64,000 nt of DNA from Colwellia sp. 20A7 (GTDB taxonomy: Bacteria > Pseudomonadota > Gammaproteobacteria > Enterobacterales > Alteromonadaceae). Position 1 is the first letter of the stretch; the number at the start of each line of letters is the position of its first letter. The position numbers and the translations under genes were made by a program. Location: NCBI RefSeq assembly GCF_009832865.1, contig NZ_CP047130.1, positions 1,984,001 through 2,048,000 of the forward strand, in the 5' to 3' direction. Below the pieces are notes generated by a model. It was not told where the DNA came from. It did no database searches and saw nothing but the letters and a program-made list of their open reading frames with translations. Shown in pieces: positions 1 to 12,492 of the stretch.

Positions 1-798
1 GATTTATCTGAGTCTGCCGTCGCTCAAGTTGTCGCTCAAGGTGCTACGACTAAAGCAAGTGCAATCGAGTGTGTGAAAAATGCACAGTTTATTGTTTCCA
101 TGCTGCCTGCAGGAAAGCATGTTGAAGGGGTTTATTTAACAGCTGAAACAGGATTAATTAACCATATTGAAAAAGGTAGTGTCGTTATTGATTCTTCAAC
201 GATTGATGCTGCAACATCGCGTAAAGTAGCTTCCGCATTAGCAGGCCAAGGTATTAATTTTGTTGATGCTCCTGTCTCTGGTGGCGTTGGCGGTGCAGTT
301 GCTGGCACATTAAGCTTTATGGTGGGAGGATCTATTGATGAGTTTAACCAAGTAGAACCCATTTTAAAAACTATGGGTAAAAATATTTTCCACGCAGGTG
401 ATCATGGCGCAGGGCAAATAGCCAAAGCCTGTAATAATATGTTGTTGTCTGTATTAATGATTGGTACGAGTGAAGCATTACAATTAGGTTTAGCAAATGG
501 GTTAGATGCAAAGGTTTTATCTAACATTATGAGTGAAAGTTCAGGCAGTAATTGGACATTAGATGTTTATAATCCGTGCCCGGATGTAATGGAAAATGTT
601 CCCTCATCAAACGATTATAAAGGTGGATTTATGGTTGACTTGATGGCAAAAGACTTAGGTTTAGCTATGGATACAGCAGTTGATAGTCAATCATCAACCC
701 CTATGGGAGCATTAGCACGTAATTTGTATGTAATGCATGCGGCGTCGGGTAATGGTGGAAAGGACTTCTCCAGCATATTTAACCTATTTAACAAATAA
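1..798 (+). CDS. mmsB: 3-hydroxyisobutyrate dehydrogenase, 5'-truncated by window edge
   Basis: The reading frame is open from base 1, so the true start and the N-terminal Rossmann glycine motif lie upstream. In valine catabolism this enzyme oxidises 3-hydroxyisobutyrate to methylmalonate semialdehyde with NAD. Visible family signatures are the substrate-binding segment DAPVSGGVGGA, the following GTLSFMVGG, and GAGQIAKACNNML, which carries the catalytic lysine. An SDR gene follows 29 bp downstream on the same strand, so the two are probably co-transcribed. The family assignment is firm. The exact substrate is inferred from the family and cannot be separated here from related beta-hydroxyacid dehydrogenases. 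Confidence 0.9.
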   Translation, partial: DLSESAVAQVVAQGATTKASAIECVKNAQFIVSMLPAGKHVEGVYLTAETGLINHIEKGSVVIDSSTIDAATSRKVASALAGQGINFVDAPVSGGVGGAVAGTLSFMVGGSIDEFNQVEPILKTMGKNIFHAGDHGAGQIAKACNNMLLSVLMIGTSEALQLGLANGLDAKVLSNIMSESSGSNWTLDVYNPCPDVMENVPSSNDYKGGFMVDLMAKDLGLAMDTAVDSQSSTPMGALARNLYVMHAASGNGGKDFSSIFNLFNK

Positions 799-827
799 CT
801 ATTAATAAAGTATAAATAGAGAATATT

Positions 828-1589
828 ATGAACTTAGAGAATAAAACAATTGTCATTACTGGTGGTGGTCAAGGTCTAGGCCGTACAATGGCAATTAACT
901 TTGCTCAAAGTGGAGCCAATATAGCGTTAATTGATTTAAATGAAGCATTATTGGAAGAAACAGTAGCACTTATTGAAGAAAAAGGCGTAACAGTTAAATA
1001 CTATTTAGCAAACGTGAGTAATGAAGAGCAAGTTGAATCGACCTTTAAGCAAATTAATGAGGACTTTAATGGTATCGATGGCTTAATTAATAATGCAGGC
1101 ATATTACGTGATGGTATGTTTGTTAAAGCTAAAGATGGTGTAGTAAGTAAAAAAATGTCATTAGCGCAATTCCAATCTGTAATTGATGTTAATTTAACGG
1201 GTGTTTTTCTGTGTGGTAGAGAAGCTGCAGTGCATATGATTGAGTCTGGTCGTAAAGGTGTCATTATTAATATGTCATCAATCGCACGTGGTGGAAACAT
1301 AGGACAAACTAATTACGCTGCAGCAAAAGCTGGTGTGGTTGCGATGACAACAACATGGGCAAGAGAGTTAGGTCGACACGGTATTCGTGTTGGGGCAATA
1401 GCACCTGGTGTTATACGTACTGCTATGACTGATGCGATGAAACCGGAAATGCGAGATAGATTAGAAAAAATGAAACCCGTTGGGCGCTTGGGTGAAGCAG
1501 AAGAAATTGCACATACTGCAAAATACATTTTTGAAAATGAATTTTTCAGTGGCAGGGTGGTAGAAGTTGATGGTGGATTGGCAATGTAA
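828..1589 (+). CDS. SDR-family NAD(P)-dependent oxidoreductase
   Basis: A 253-residue classical short-chain dehydrogenase. The cofactor-binding TGGGQGLG lies at residues 11-18, NNAG at 88-91, the catalytic serine at about 150-151, and YAAAK with Y163 and K167. The C-terminus ends in VDGGLAM, typical of FabG/3-hydroxyacyl-CoA dehydrogenase-like members. It lies 29 bp after mmsB, which suggests a role in branched-chain amino acid or acyl-CoA catabolism. The substrate cannot be read from the sequence. No strong terminator follows; a weak AGTGTTT/AAACACT pair lies about 20-60 bp downstream. Confidence 0.9.
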   Translation: MNLENKTIVITGGGQGLGRTMAINFAQSGANIALIDLNEALLEETVALIEEKGVTVKYYLANVSNEEQVESTFKQINEDFNGIDGLINNAGILRDGMFVKAKDGVVSKKMSLAQFQSVIDVNLTGVFLCGREAAVHMIESGRKGVIINMSSIARGGNIGQTNYAAAKAGVVAMTTTWARELGRHGIRVGAIAPGVIRTAMTDAMKPEMRDRLEKMKPVGRLGEAEEIAHTAKYIFENEFFSGRVVEVDGGLAM

Positions 1590-1692
1590 AACAATAATGC
1601 CATGTTTTTGAGTGTTTTTTGACTTAATTGAATGAGCTTTAAACACTTAAACATTAATTGATAAATAAATGCAAAAATAATGATATTTATGC

Positions 1693-1720
1693 TTGACCCA
1701 GTAAGAGAAATCTATACAAT
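1693..1720 (+). promoter_or_regulatory. rRNA operon promoter P1
   Basis: TTGACC (1693-1698), a 16-bp spacer and TACAAT (1715-1720), followed at once by the GC-rich discriminator GCGCTCC. That resembles E. coli rrn P1 and suggests stringent (ppGpp) control. The upstream DNA is A/T-rich, as an UP element would be. It lies about 590 bp before the 16S gene. Confidence 0.7.
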
Positions 1721-1886
1721 GCGCTCCAGTTCCAAGGGGTTCAGGCAAAACGAATCATCAACGGACTGTTTTAATAAGTTATCTCCTTTCATTTAATGAA
1801 TATTGATTAACTTAACGTTTACTTTTGATTTAAGTAATGAAGTGTTTAAGAGTTTGCAAAAACTTTTAAAAAATCAAAATAAAACG

Positions 1887-1914
1887 TTGACATTAAAACT
1901 CGGAAGCGTATAAT
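1887..1914 (+). promoter_or_regulatory. rRNA operon promoter P2
   Basis: Consensus TTGACA (1887-1892), a 16-bp spacer and perfect TATAAT (1909-1914). A/T tracts at about 1858-1886 could act as an UP element. With P1 about 195 bp upstream this gives the usual tandem rrn promoter arrangement. Confidence 0.8.
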
Positions 1915-2016
1915 ATGCATCCTGCTTCGGGGCAACAGCAACGAGCAACACGATTCAAGTTAGACAATAGTTCAACTTAAATCGTTTAGGTGAAGAGCGA
2001 ATGCGACTCTCATCTA

Positions 2017-2055
2017 TATCGACTAACCTGGTTAATCGATATCTTCTTTAACAAT
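2017..2055 (+). promoter_or_regulatory. rRNA leader boxB-like hairpin and boxA
   Basis: A hairpin (TATCGA-C-TAACC / GGTTA-A-TCGATA, 2017-2041) is followed by TTCTTTAACAATTA (2043-2055), which matches the boxA core CTTTAACA. This is the arrangement of the Nus-dependent antitermination site of rRNA leaders. A second boxA lies before 23S at about 4124-4137. Confidence 0.7.
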
Positions 2056-2057
2056 TA

Positions 2058-2083
2058 GTTATCATGCAATTTGTGTGAATACT
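2058..2083 (+). other. 16S pre-rRNA processing stem, 5' arm
   Basis: The 26 bases here are complementary to 3893-3918 beyond the 16S 3' end, with 25 of 26 positions pairing. The transcript would therefore loop out the 16S rRNA on a long duplex, the usual RNase III substrate. An equivalent duplex brackets 23S, pairing 4433-4460 with 7340-7367. Confidence 0.75.
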
Positions 2084-2308
2084 CACATTAACTTGTTTTT
2101 ACATAGTTCTTCTTTCTTAGGAAAGCGGAACAAAAAAACGCTTAATGAATGATGTTCATGCAAATAAATATAGTTACTTATTTCTAGCGAGATAGGTAGC
2201 GACTATGTAATGCGATATCAGCTTTGCTGGTATCACGACAGAATTCATTGAGCAGTAACACATCACTTTTACTTAGGTAAGAATGGTGAGGTTACACAAA
2301 CGATTTTT

Positions 2309-3844
<1,536 letters not shown>

Positions 3845-3939
3845 TCTTGAAGTAAAAACGAATAATGGAATGTCCCTTTTAAGAGTATTCAGAGTATTCA
3901 CACAAATTACATGATAACAAAATTGAAAGAAACCCTGAT

Positions 3940-4015
3940 GGGGCTATAGCTCAGCTGGGAGAGCGCCTGCCTTGCACGCAGGAGGTCAGCAGTTCGATCC
4001 TGCTTAGCTCCACCA
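3940..4015 (+). tRNA. alaT: tRNA-Ala(TGC)
   Basis: A 76-nt cloverleaf with encoded CCA. The acceptor GGGGCTA pairs with TAGCTCC (one G-U), the anticodon TGC is at 3973-3975, and the T-loop is TTCGATC. It is the only tRNA in the 16S-23S spacer. No tRNA-Ile, which often accompanies it, is present in the remaining spacer (3845-4453), which otherwise holds processing-stem and boxA sequence. Confidence 0.97.
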
Positions 4016-4123
4016 TCTTGCTTCTTTCATGTGAAGAAAGAGACCAAATTTAAATCCACTTTTTAGTGATTTTAAATTTGGTTTTTTAAACCAAGTTTTT
4101 AACCGAATGTGAGTTAAAAATTA

Positions 4124-4137
4124 GTTCTTTAACAATC
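4124..4137 (+). promoter_or_regulatory. boxA in 16S-23S spacer
   Basis: GTTCTTTAACAATC matches the rRNA boxA antitermination consensus. It lies between tRNA-Ala and 23S, repeating the element in the leader. Confidence 0.65.
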
Positions 4138-4453
4138 TGGAAAGCTGATATAAATATCGGTATTTATATGACAAACACGGTGTCGCGCTGTTGTTTGTTA
4201 CAGTATAAATACCAAGCTGTTACAACATTCTCTTATCGTGAATGCTGTAATGGTGATAATGCATCCCCCCAAGGATGTATTATCGAATTCATACTTGCTC
4301 TTAGAGCAAAGATGTCTTATCAAGTAACTCATCTTATATCTTCGTATATATTGAGTACGTGAAAATGTCAGACTTTACAATTACTGTGGATTAGTCTCCA
4401 CGGTGTACTTTGTTTTCATTTCTTTTATTAGAAAAGACTACTTAGGGTTGTAT

Positions 4454-7347
<2,894 letters not shown>

Positions 7348-7555
7348 TACAACACCCAAGTAGTTTTTAGAACTATGAAGTGCATTGTATGAAGACTGAC
7401 ATTAGAAAACACACGTACTTACGTGTTACTTGAATCAGAATAAAGAACAAAACGATATTTAAACCTCGAAAGAGAGTCGATAAAAACGTTCATCCATGAA
7501 CATTATCGACATTAGTACATCCGTGTACGTTAGCTTTCTAAGATTGTAACCTTTT

Positions 7556-7673
7556 TGTTTAGCGACAATAGCGCTGTGGTACCACCTGACTCCATTCCGA
7601 ACTCAGAAGTGAAACGCAGTAGCGCCGATGGTAGTGTGGGAGTTCCCATGTGAGAGTAGGACATTGCTAAACT
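7556..7673 (+). rRNA. rrf: 5S ribosomal RNA
   Basis: The 5' GTTTAGC pairs with 3' GCTAAAC. The interior contains CCGAACTCAGAAGTGAAACG and TAGCGCCGATGGTAGTGTGG, both diagnostic of gammaproteobacterial 5S. The length is about 118 nt. It is the last gene of the rRNA operon. Confidence 0.95.
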
Positions 7674-7684
7674 TCTATTTAGAG

Positions 7685-7713
7685 AAGCCCGATTCGAAAG
7701 AGTCGGGCTTTTT
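7685..7713 (+). terminator. rRNA operon rho-independent terminator
   Basis: AAGCCCGA (7685-7692) pairs perfectly with TCGGGCTT (7703-7710) around a short loop and runs into TTTTT. It lies 12 bp after 5S. Confidence 0.9.
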
Positions 7714-7785
7714 GCTGTCTGGGTTTTGATAAATACACGCAGAAACAAGTACATATATACATCGATATGACTCCCAAGGTAGTGA

Positions 7786-8155
7786 TACCAATTCCGATAA
7801 TACCAATTCCGATAATTAACTGGTCATAATGGCCCAGTCTCGGTGACATAGAGATATTACCCTTTTAGTATTACTTCTGAAACGGTTCCAAGCCTCTGAG
7901 CACTTCTCAACAATATCCTCATAATCCTTGAAACAACGGTTAGCTATTTCATTCTGCCTCATCCATGACCACACTTGCTCAATTGGATTTAACTCGGGTG
8001 AATAGGGAGGAATATGGATGATCGTCAAATTGTTGTATTCGTCATCAAGATACTTTTGATGCCAACTGGCACCATCCATCAAGACTACAGCATGTCGTCC
8101 CTCTTCTGTCGCCTTTGAAATGAGTGCTAAGTGTGACGCCATCACATCCATATTA
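7786..8155 (-). mobile_element. 3' fragment of an IS630-family element, inverted
   Basis: Bases 7801-8155 are the inverted counterpart of 8893-9247 in the neighbouring full-length element: terminal inverted repeat plus the last 111 codons of the transposase, with identical protein. It is cut off exactly at a TA dinucleotide, where the intact element starts. A further 15-bp terminal-repeat scrap (7786-7800) abuts its outer end. It encodes only the second Asp and the Glu region of the DDE domain and cannot be functional. Confidence 0.9.
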
Positions 8156-8208
8156 TACCAATTCCGATAATTTTGTGATCTAATGTAAGCTTAAATATAA
8201 GGCTTAAA

Positions 8209-8673
8209 ATGACTCATAACTTATCACAGCTTATTTCATCAACGAGTAATGCAAGAATGCGATTACGATTGCTTGCTGTATCTCACTTTATCGATGGAAA
8301 AAATCGCACACAAATAGCTACTTTCTTGAAAGTTAGCCGCACTAGCGTTAATAAATGGATCCATACTTATTTACATGATGGCTTAGAGGGACTTAAAGAA
8401 AAAAAACATACAGGTCGCCCAAAATCTTTGGATGATAAGCAGCTGTCACAACTGAAAAGTTTTGTTATCAATTCTGCTATAAAACCGAGTGGTGGTAGGC
8501 TTCAAGGAAAAGATGTACAAGAATATATTGCGACAGAGTTTGGTGTTGTCTACCAAAAATCTAATGTATACGACACACTACACCAGCTTGAACTAAGCTG
8601 GGTAACAACACGTTCAAAGCACCCTAAGCAATCCATTGAGACACAAGAAACCTTTAAAAAAATTCCAATTTGA
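8209..8673 (+). CDS. IS630-family transposase, N-terminal part (orfA)
   Basis: 154 residues forming the helix-turn-helix DNA-binding half (for example FLKVSRTSVNKWI near residue 45) and the linker before the catalytic domain. It ends at TGA 8671-8673, shortly after a run of seven A (8656-8662). The DDE half continues in the +1 frame from this run. The overlap suggests either frameshifting or slippage at A7, or a one-base loss. Confidence 0.85.
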   Translation: MTHNLSQLISSTSNARMRLRLLAVSHFIDGKNRTQIATFLKVSRTSVNKWIHTYLHDGLEGLKEKKHTGRPKSLDDKQLSQLKSFVINSAIKPSGGRLQGKDVQEYIATEFGVVYQKSNVYDTLHQLELSWVTTRSKHPKQSIETQETFKKIPI

Positions 8674-9232
8674 AACGATCGCCAAGATCCCGTTATCGAT
8701 ATCGCTTGATCAAGTCGATGTGTGGTTTCAGGATGAAGCGCGGTTTGGTCAGCAAAACACAACGACCAGAGTGTGGGCAGAAAAAGGAACGCGCCCTAGG
8801 GCAATCAAACAGCAGCAGTTTACCTACGCTTATTTGTTTGGCGCAGTCTGCATCACCAATGGAAAAACAGAAGCTATCGTAGCCCCATTAAGTAATATGG
8901 ATGTGATGGCGTCACACTTAGCACTCATTTCAAAGGCGACAGAAGAGGGACGACATGCTGTAGTCTTGATGGATGGTGCCAGTTGGCATCAAAAGTATCT
9001 TGATGACGAATACAACAATTTGACGATCATCCATATTCCTCCCTATTCACCCGAGTTAAATCCAATTGAGCAAGTGTGGTCATGGATGAGGCAGAATGAA
9101 ATAGCTAACCGTTGTTTCAAGGATTATGAGGATATTGTTGAGAAGTGCTCAGAAGCTTGGAACCGCTTCAGAAGTAATACTAAAAGGGTGATATCTCTAT
9201 GTCACCGAGACTGGGCCATTATGACCAGTTAA
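8636..9232 (+). CDS. IS630-family transposase, DDE catalytic part (orfB)
   Basis: 198 residues holding the DDE catalytic core: D in WFQDEARFGQ, D in VVLMDGASWHQ, and E in PELNPIEQVW. Coding similarity to the family starts at about the A7 run (8656-8662), inside the end of orfA. Its own Met at 8636 is probably not the biological start. A fused orfA-orfB product of roughly 340 residues would match typical IS630 transposases. Confidence 0.85.
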   Translation: MRHKKPLKKFQFETIAKIPLSISLDQVDVWFQDEARFGQQNTTTRVWAEKGTRPRAIKQQQFTYAYLFGAVCITNGKTEAIVAPLSNMDVMASHLALISKATEEGRHAVVLMDGASWHQKYLDDEYNNLTIIHIPPYSPELNPIEQVWSWMRQNEIANRCFKDYEDIVEKCSEAWNRFRSNTKRVISLCHRDWAIMTS

Positions 9233-9247
9233 TTATCGGAATTGGTA

Positions 9248-9389
9248 TAACCGTTGTTTCAAGGATTATGAGGATATTGTTGAGAAGTGCTCAGAAGCTT
9301 GGAACCGCTTCAGAAGTAATACTAAAAGGGTGATATCTCTATGTCACCGAGACTGGGCCATTATGACCAGTTAATTATCAGAATTGGTA
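9248..9389 (+). mobile_element. 3' fragment of an IS630-family element, direct
   Basis: 142 bp that tandemly repeat 9106-9247 of the intact element, with one mismatch in the terminal repeat (ATCAG for ATCGG). The fragment begins at a TA and ends with the terminal TTGGTA. The stop codon of the adjacent LysR gene follows directly. Confidence 0.9.
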
Positions 9390-10235
9390 TTACATTAACC
9401 ATGAGTTATTATTGTTAAAACTTTGATTTAGGCAAGTAATCACATCAGGTAAAGTTTCTTTCATATTATCTTCTTGATAGATTACATAAATTGGATAAGA
9501 AAATTCTGGTGAATTTAGTACTCTTTCAAGTTTTCCTGATTGTAAGTGTGGTTCTACTACGCGAGTTCTAAAATATCCATTACCTCCATTTTTCAATATA
9601 TATTTTAATGCCATTGGTCCTAGATTAAAACTGAGAGTAGCCTGACGTGATAAGGGTAATACTGAATCTAATTGGTTTTTAAAATCGTCACCCCAATCGA
9701 TAAATAAATAAGGGGAGGAGCTGATGGTTGAACGAACATGTATAAGCTTTTCTTCGACTATTTGTTCAACAACCAATCCTGAAAAATAATTTGGTAGGTG
9801 AACTACGATAGCATCCAGTTTATTTTCTTTTAATTTTTTGATCAACCCTGCCGTTTTATCCACTTCGATATGCACGTTTATATTAGGTAGAGTCGCTGTA
9901 ATCTCTTCTAACCACTCGATCATGATTGGATTCCATAAGCTTATATCAGCTCCTATATGAATTGATTCTGTTAAATTCATAGGTAGCCTCAGTTGATCCT
10001 GCGCTTTTTGCCATGTTTGTACAAGCGTTAAAGCATATGTTGAAAACACTTCTCCTTCTCTTGTTAATTGCGCGCCTGAGCGATTCCTTATAAATAACTT
10101 ACAGTTTAGTTGGCTCTCCAAGTTTTTTATTCTAGTGGTTACGGCGGTTTGAGTTATATGTAATCGACGAGCAGCTTCAACAAATGTACCCGTGCTCATT
10201 ATTTCTAAAAATGTTTTAGCAAGTATTATGTCCAT
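9390..10235 (-). CDS. LysR-family transcriptional regulator
   Basis: A 281-residue LTTR. Residues 1-60 form the winged HTH (TFVEAARRLHITQTAVTTRI) and a periplasmic-binding-protein-like effector domain follows. It is divergent from the small membrane protein/HPP pair across a 100-bp gap, the usual arrangement for an LTTR controlling its neighbour. The stop codon TAA lies immediately beside an IS630 remnant, so the last residues may have been altered by insertion. The length is only slightly short for the family. The effector is unknown. Confidence 0.9.
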   Translation of the reverse strand: MDIILAKTFLEIMSTGTFVEAARRLHITQTAVTTRIKNLESQLNCKLFIRNRSGAQLTREGEVFSTYALTLVQTWQKAQDQLRLPMNLTESIHIGADISLWNPIMIEWLEEITATLPNINVHIEVDKTAGLIKKLKENKLDAIVVHLPNYFSGLVVEQIVEEKLIHVRSTISSSPYLFIDWGDDFKNQLDSVLPLSRQATLSFNLGPMALKYILKNGGNGYFRTRVVEPHLQSGKLERVLNSPEFSYPIYVIYQEDNMKETLPDVITCLNQSFNNNNSWLM

Positions 10236-10335
10236 GTATAAAAATAATTGAAGTTAAGTATGGTTATTATTCATTATACATAAGTTTTAACTTTTATTAT
10301 CCTTTACACAGGTTTTAGTTTTGAGAGTTAATTAA

Positions 10336-10533
10336 ATGTATAAATTAGGTGTTTTTAGTATGGTATTAACATTTTTAGTCGTGTTAGTAGCCGTTTATAT
10401 TTTGTTTATTTCATTAATTGAACTTTCACTTCCTTGGACCATGTTTTGGCATTTCACACTTATCTTAACTGGGCTAGCTTTTAAGTTCTCTTATGTTTTA
10501 GTCTTAATATCTGCCCGCGGGAGTAAGTCTTAA
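10336..10533 (+). CDS. Small two-TM membrane protein upstream of HPP protein
   Basis: 65 residues, almost entirely hydrophobic, with two predicted membrane segments (about 7-30 and 35-58) and a short basic tail. I do not recognise a family. Its TAA is followed directly by the GTG start of the HPP gene with no spacer, indicating translational coupling and a shared operon. It is probably regulated by the divergent LysR gene. Confidence 0.6.
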   Translation: MYKLGVFSMVLTFLVVLVAVYILFISLIELSLPWTMFWHFTLILTGLAFKFSYVLVLISARGSKS

Positions 10534-11496
10534 GTGGCAATTGAAAAATATAAACTATTAACTCATCTTATAAAATTGATAGGAATTGAAACTTCTAACA
10601 CATCATTTTATGAAAAAATTATTTCTAGTGTTGGTAGTGTTATAGGGATATATTTCAGTTATATCATCACAAGCTCAGCATTCATTGATCAGCAAAGCCA
10701 TATACTATTTACTTCTTTAGGGGCTACAGCCGTACTTATTTTTGTTACTCCACACAGTGCATTATCACAGCCATGGAATATTGTTTGTGGTCATGTTTTC
10801 TCTGTTTTAGTGGGATATTGGGCACTACTTTATATTCCTGATATTACTCTCGCTAGTTCCTTGGCAGTTGGCGGTGCTATTGTTGTTATGTATTTAACTC
10901 GCAGTCTACATCCACCGGGTGCTGCAACGGCTTTATTCATTGTCTTGTCAGGACAAGCTGAGCAGAGTTTTAATATTGCTCTTATTTTTGAGGTATTATC
11001 CTTTAATCTTGTTGTTATTTTAATTATTGGTGTAATTTTTAATAATTTATTTTATTGGCGTCGATATCCTGCATATTTTTATTTTCACAGTCTCCACTCT
11101 GAAAATAAATCCAATAACTTAAGTCATGAAGACTTTAGTGCAGCTTTAATTCATTTAGATTCATATATTGATGTTAGTTCAGAAGAGCTTGCATTGATTT
11201 TTGATTTAGCATTAGATAATGCAGCTCAAAATATAAATAAGCGTAAAATACCGGTAAACAAAAATTGTTTTTATAGTAATGGTGCATTAGGAAAAAATTG
11301 GTCTGTACGTGAAGTACGTGACATAGATGACAAAAAAGTAACCTATCAAACTGTCGTAGGAAATACGCCTTCAGTTTCTAAAAATTGTAGTATAAAAGAG
11401 TTTCAAAACTGGGCTAGGCTAGAAGTGATGGCTAAAAATAACACTTGGGTAAAAAAAGGTGTTTTACTTAATCGAGAAGGCTGTGAGTCTACATAA
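10534..11496 (+). CDS. HPP-family membrane protein
   Basis: A 320-residue protein starting at GTG. Four hydrophobic segments lie in the first about 175 residues and include the HPP signature (RSLHPPGAATAL, about residues 125-136). A cytoplasmic C-terminal region of about 140 residues follows. HPP proteins include cyanobacterial and chloroplast nitrite transporters, so anion transport is possible but not shown here. It is coupled to the 65-residue protein and faces a LysR regulator. A gap of about 170 bp without a clear terminator follows. Confidence 0.8.
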   Translation: MAIEKYKLLTHLIKLIGIETSNTSFYEKIISSVGSVIGIYFSYIITSSAFIDQQSHILFTSLGATAVLIFVTPHSALSQPWNIVCGHVFSVLVGYWALLYIPDITLASSLAVGGAIVVMYLTRSLHPPGAATALFIVLSGQAEQSFNIALIFEVLSFNLVVILIIGVIFNNLFYWRRYPAYFYFHSLHSENKSNNLSHEDFSAALIHLDSYIDVSSEELALIFDLALDNAAQNINKRKIPVNKNCFYSNGALGKNWSVREVRDIDDKKVTYQTVVGNTPSVSKNCSIKEFQNWARLEVMAKNNTWVKKGVLLNREGCEST

Positions 11497-11668
11497 GTAA
11501 GATAATGGCCATAAAAATTTATGTAGATTTAAGTCTTAGTTATAACAATCAATACTTTTAATGAAAGATCTTTAAATTAATTATAACTTTTCTTGTACAA
11601 TTATTTTAAAAGCTAAGTTAATGTTAGTATTACTTAAGCTATTAAATAATCAGTGTAGGGCCAAGGTT

Positions 11669-12241
11669 ATGAAGTCAGTATTTTCTACCATTTTTGTTAT
11701 CTCTTTTTTTGCTTTTATCGCGGTTAAATTCTTTTTTACTAGTCTTTTTTCATTGTTTGGTTATGCGGCTGTGCCTATTGAAAGCCTTGCAAGTTTAACG
11801 CACTCCAAAAAAATTATGCAAAAGATGCAAACCAGACACAAAGTAAAAAGTGCTAATGTGTCAAAGCGTTTTATTAAGCGGTCAGGAAAAAAAGTAGCGA
11901 TAACTGCTGCTTCTGCTGCAACCATTGGCACCGTTGCTGTTATTGGTACGTTAACTTATTTAGAGATAAGTCAATATTGTGATGATAAAAAGGTATTAAA
12001 TGAAGATGCCAATATTCTATTTGATACTCAAGAAGAGTTTGATCTGCAAGCCTGCTTAGAACAAGGAAAACAAGATTCTGCGAACTTTGCAAATGAGGCT
12101 TGGAATAATGTAAAAGATAGTAGTAGTGATATGTTAAACCGCTTAGAAAAGTCTAGTGATGAGTTCCTTGAGCCGAGTAGAAAGGCGACGATAGAATTAT
12201 TTGAATCGATGGACAAATGGTACCAACAGATATTTGAATAA
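11669..12241 (+). CDS. Hypothetical membrane protein
   Basis: 190 residues from the ATG at 11669, preferred over an upstream start because AAGG lies 6 bp before it. Hydrophobic segments lie near residues 5-30 and 77-100, with a basic stretch between them. The C-terminal about 90 residues are acidic and helical. Two cysteines, C106 and C128, lie after the second segment and could form a disulfide if that part is periplasmic. I do not recognise the family. Confidence 0.6.
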   Translation: MKSVFSTIFVISFFAFIAVKFFFTSLFSLFGYAAVPIESLASLTHSKKIMQKMQTRHKVKSANVSKRFIKRSGKKVAITAASAATIGTVAVIGTLTYLEISQYCDDKKVLNEDANILFDTQEEFDLQACLEQGKQDSANFANEAWNNVKDSSSDMLNRLEKSSDEFLEPSRKATIELFESMDKWYQQIFE

Positions 12242-12492
12242 TTAGCGCTGACTATTGTTGCAGGGTCTACCCATAAACTACGCTGATCTATCATTCATCA
12301 AGACATTGAATAAAGTGACGATAATGAATACTCGTCTTTAGAAATAAAGTGTTAATTTTTAATAGATCTTCGATTTTATAACACCTCTATAATATCTTTA
12401 TAGTCATTTATATAACTTAACAGTTCGATATATCAGTTAATGTATTTAATTCAAACTAAGTACAACGCAGTTATAGGCTTAGCTGAACTAAG

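Larger units (their letters stand above)
8156..9247 (+). mobile_element. IS630-family insertion sequence, full length
   Basis: The 1092-bp element has terminal inverted repeats TACCAATTCCGATAATT at the left and its complement at the right. It is flanked by TA on both sides (8154-8155 and 9248-9249), the target duplication typical of IS630/Tc1 elements. It carries a transposase split over two overlapping frames. The flanks on both sides are pieces of other copies of the same element, so it inserted into, or recombined with, its own kind. Confidence 0.9.

Noticed and set aside
4168..4362. 64-codon frame in the 16S-23S spacer
   Set aside because: It lies in rRNA processing and leader sequence with no ribosome-binding site.
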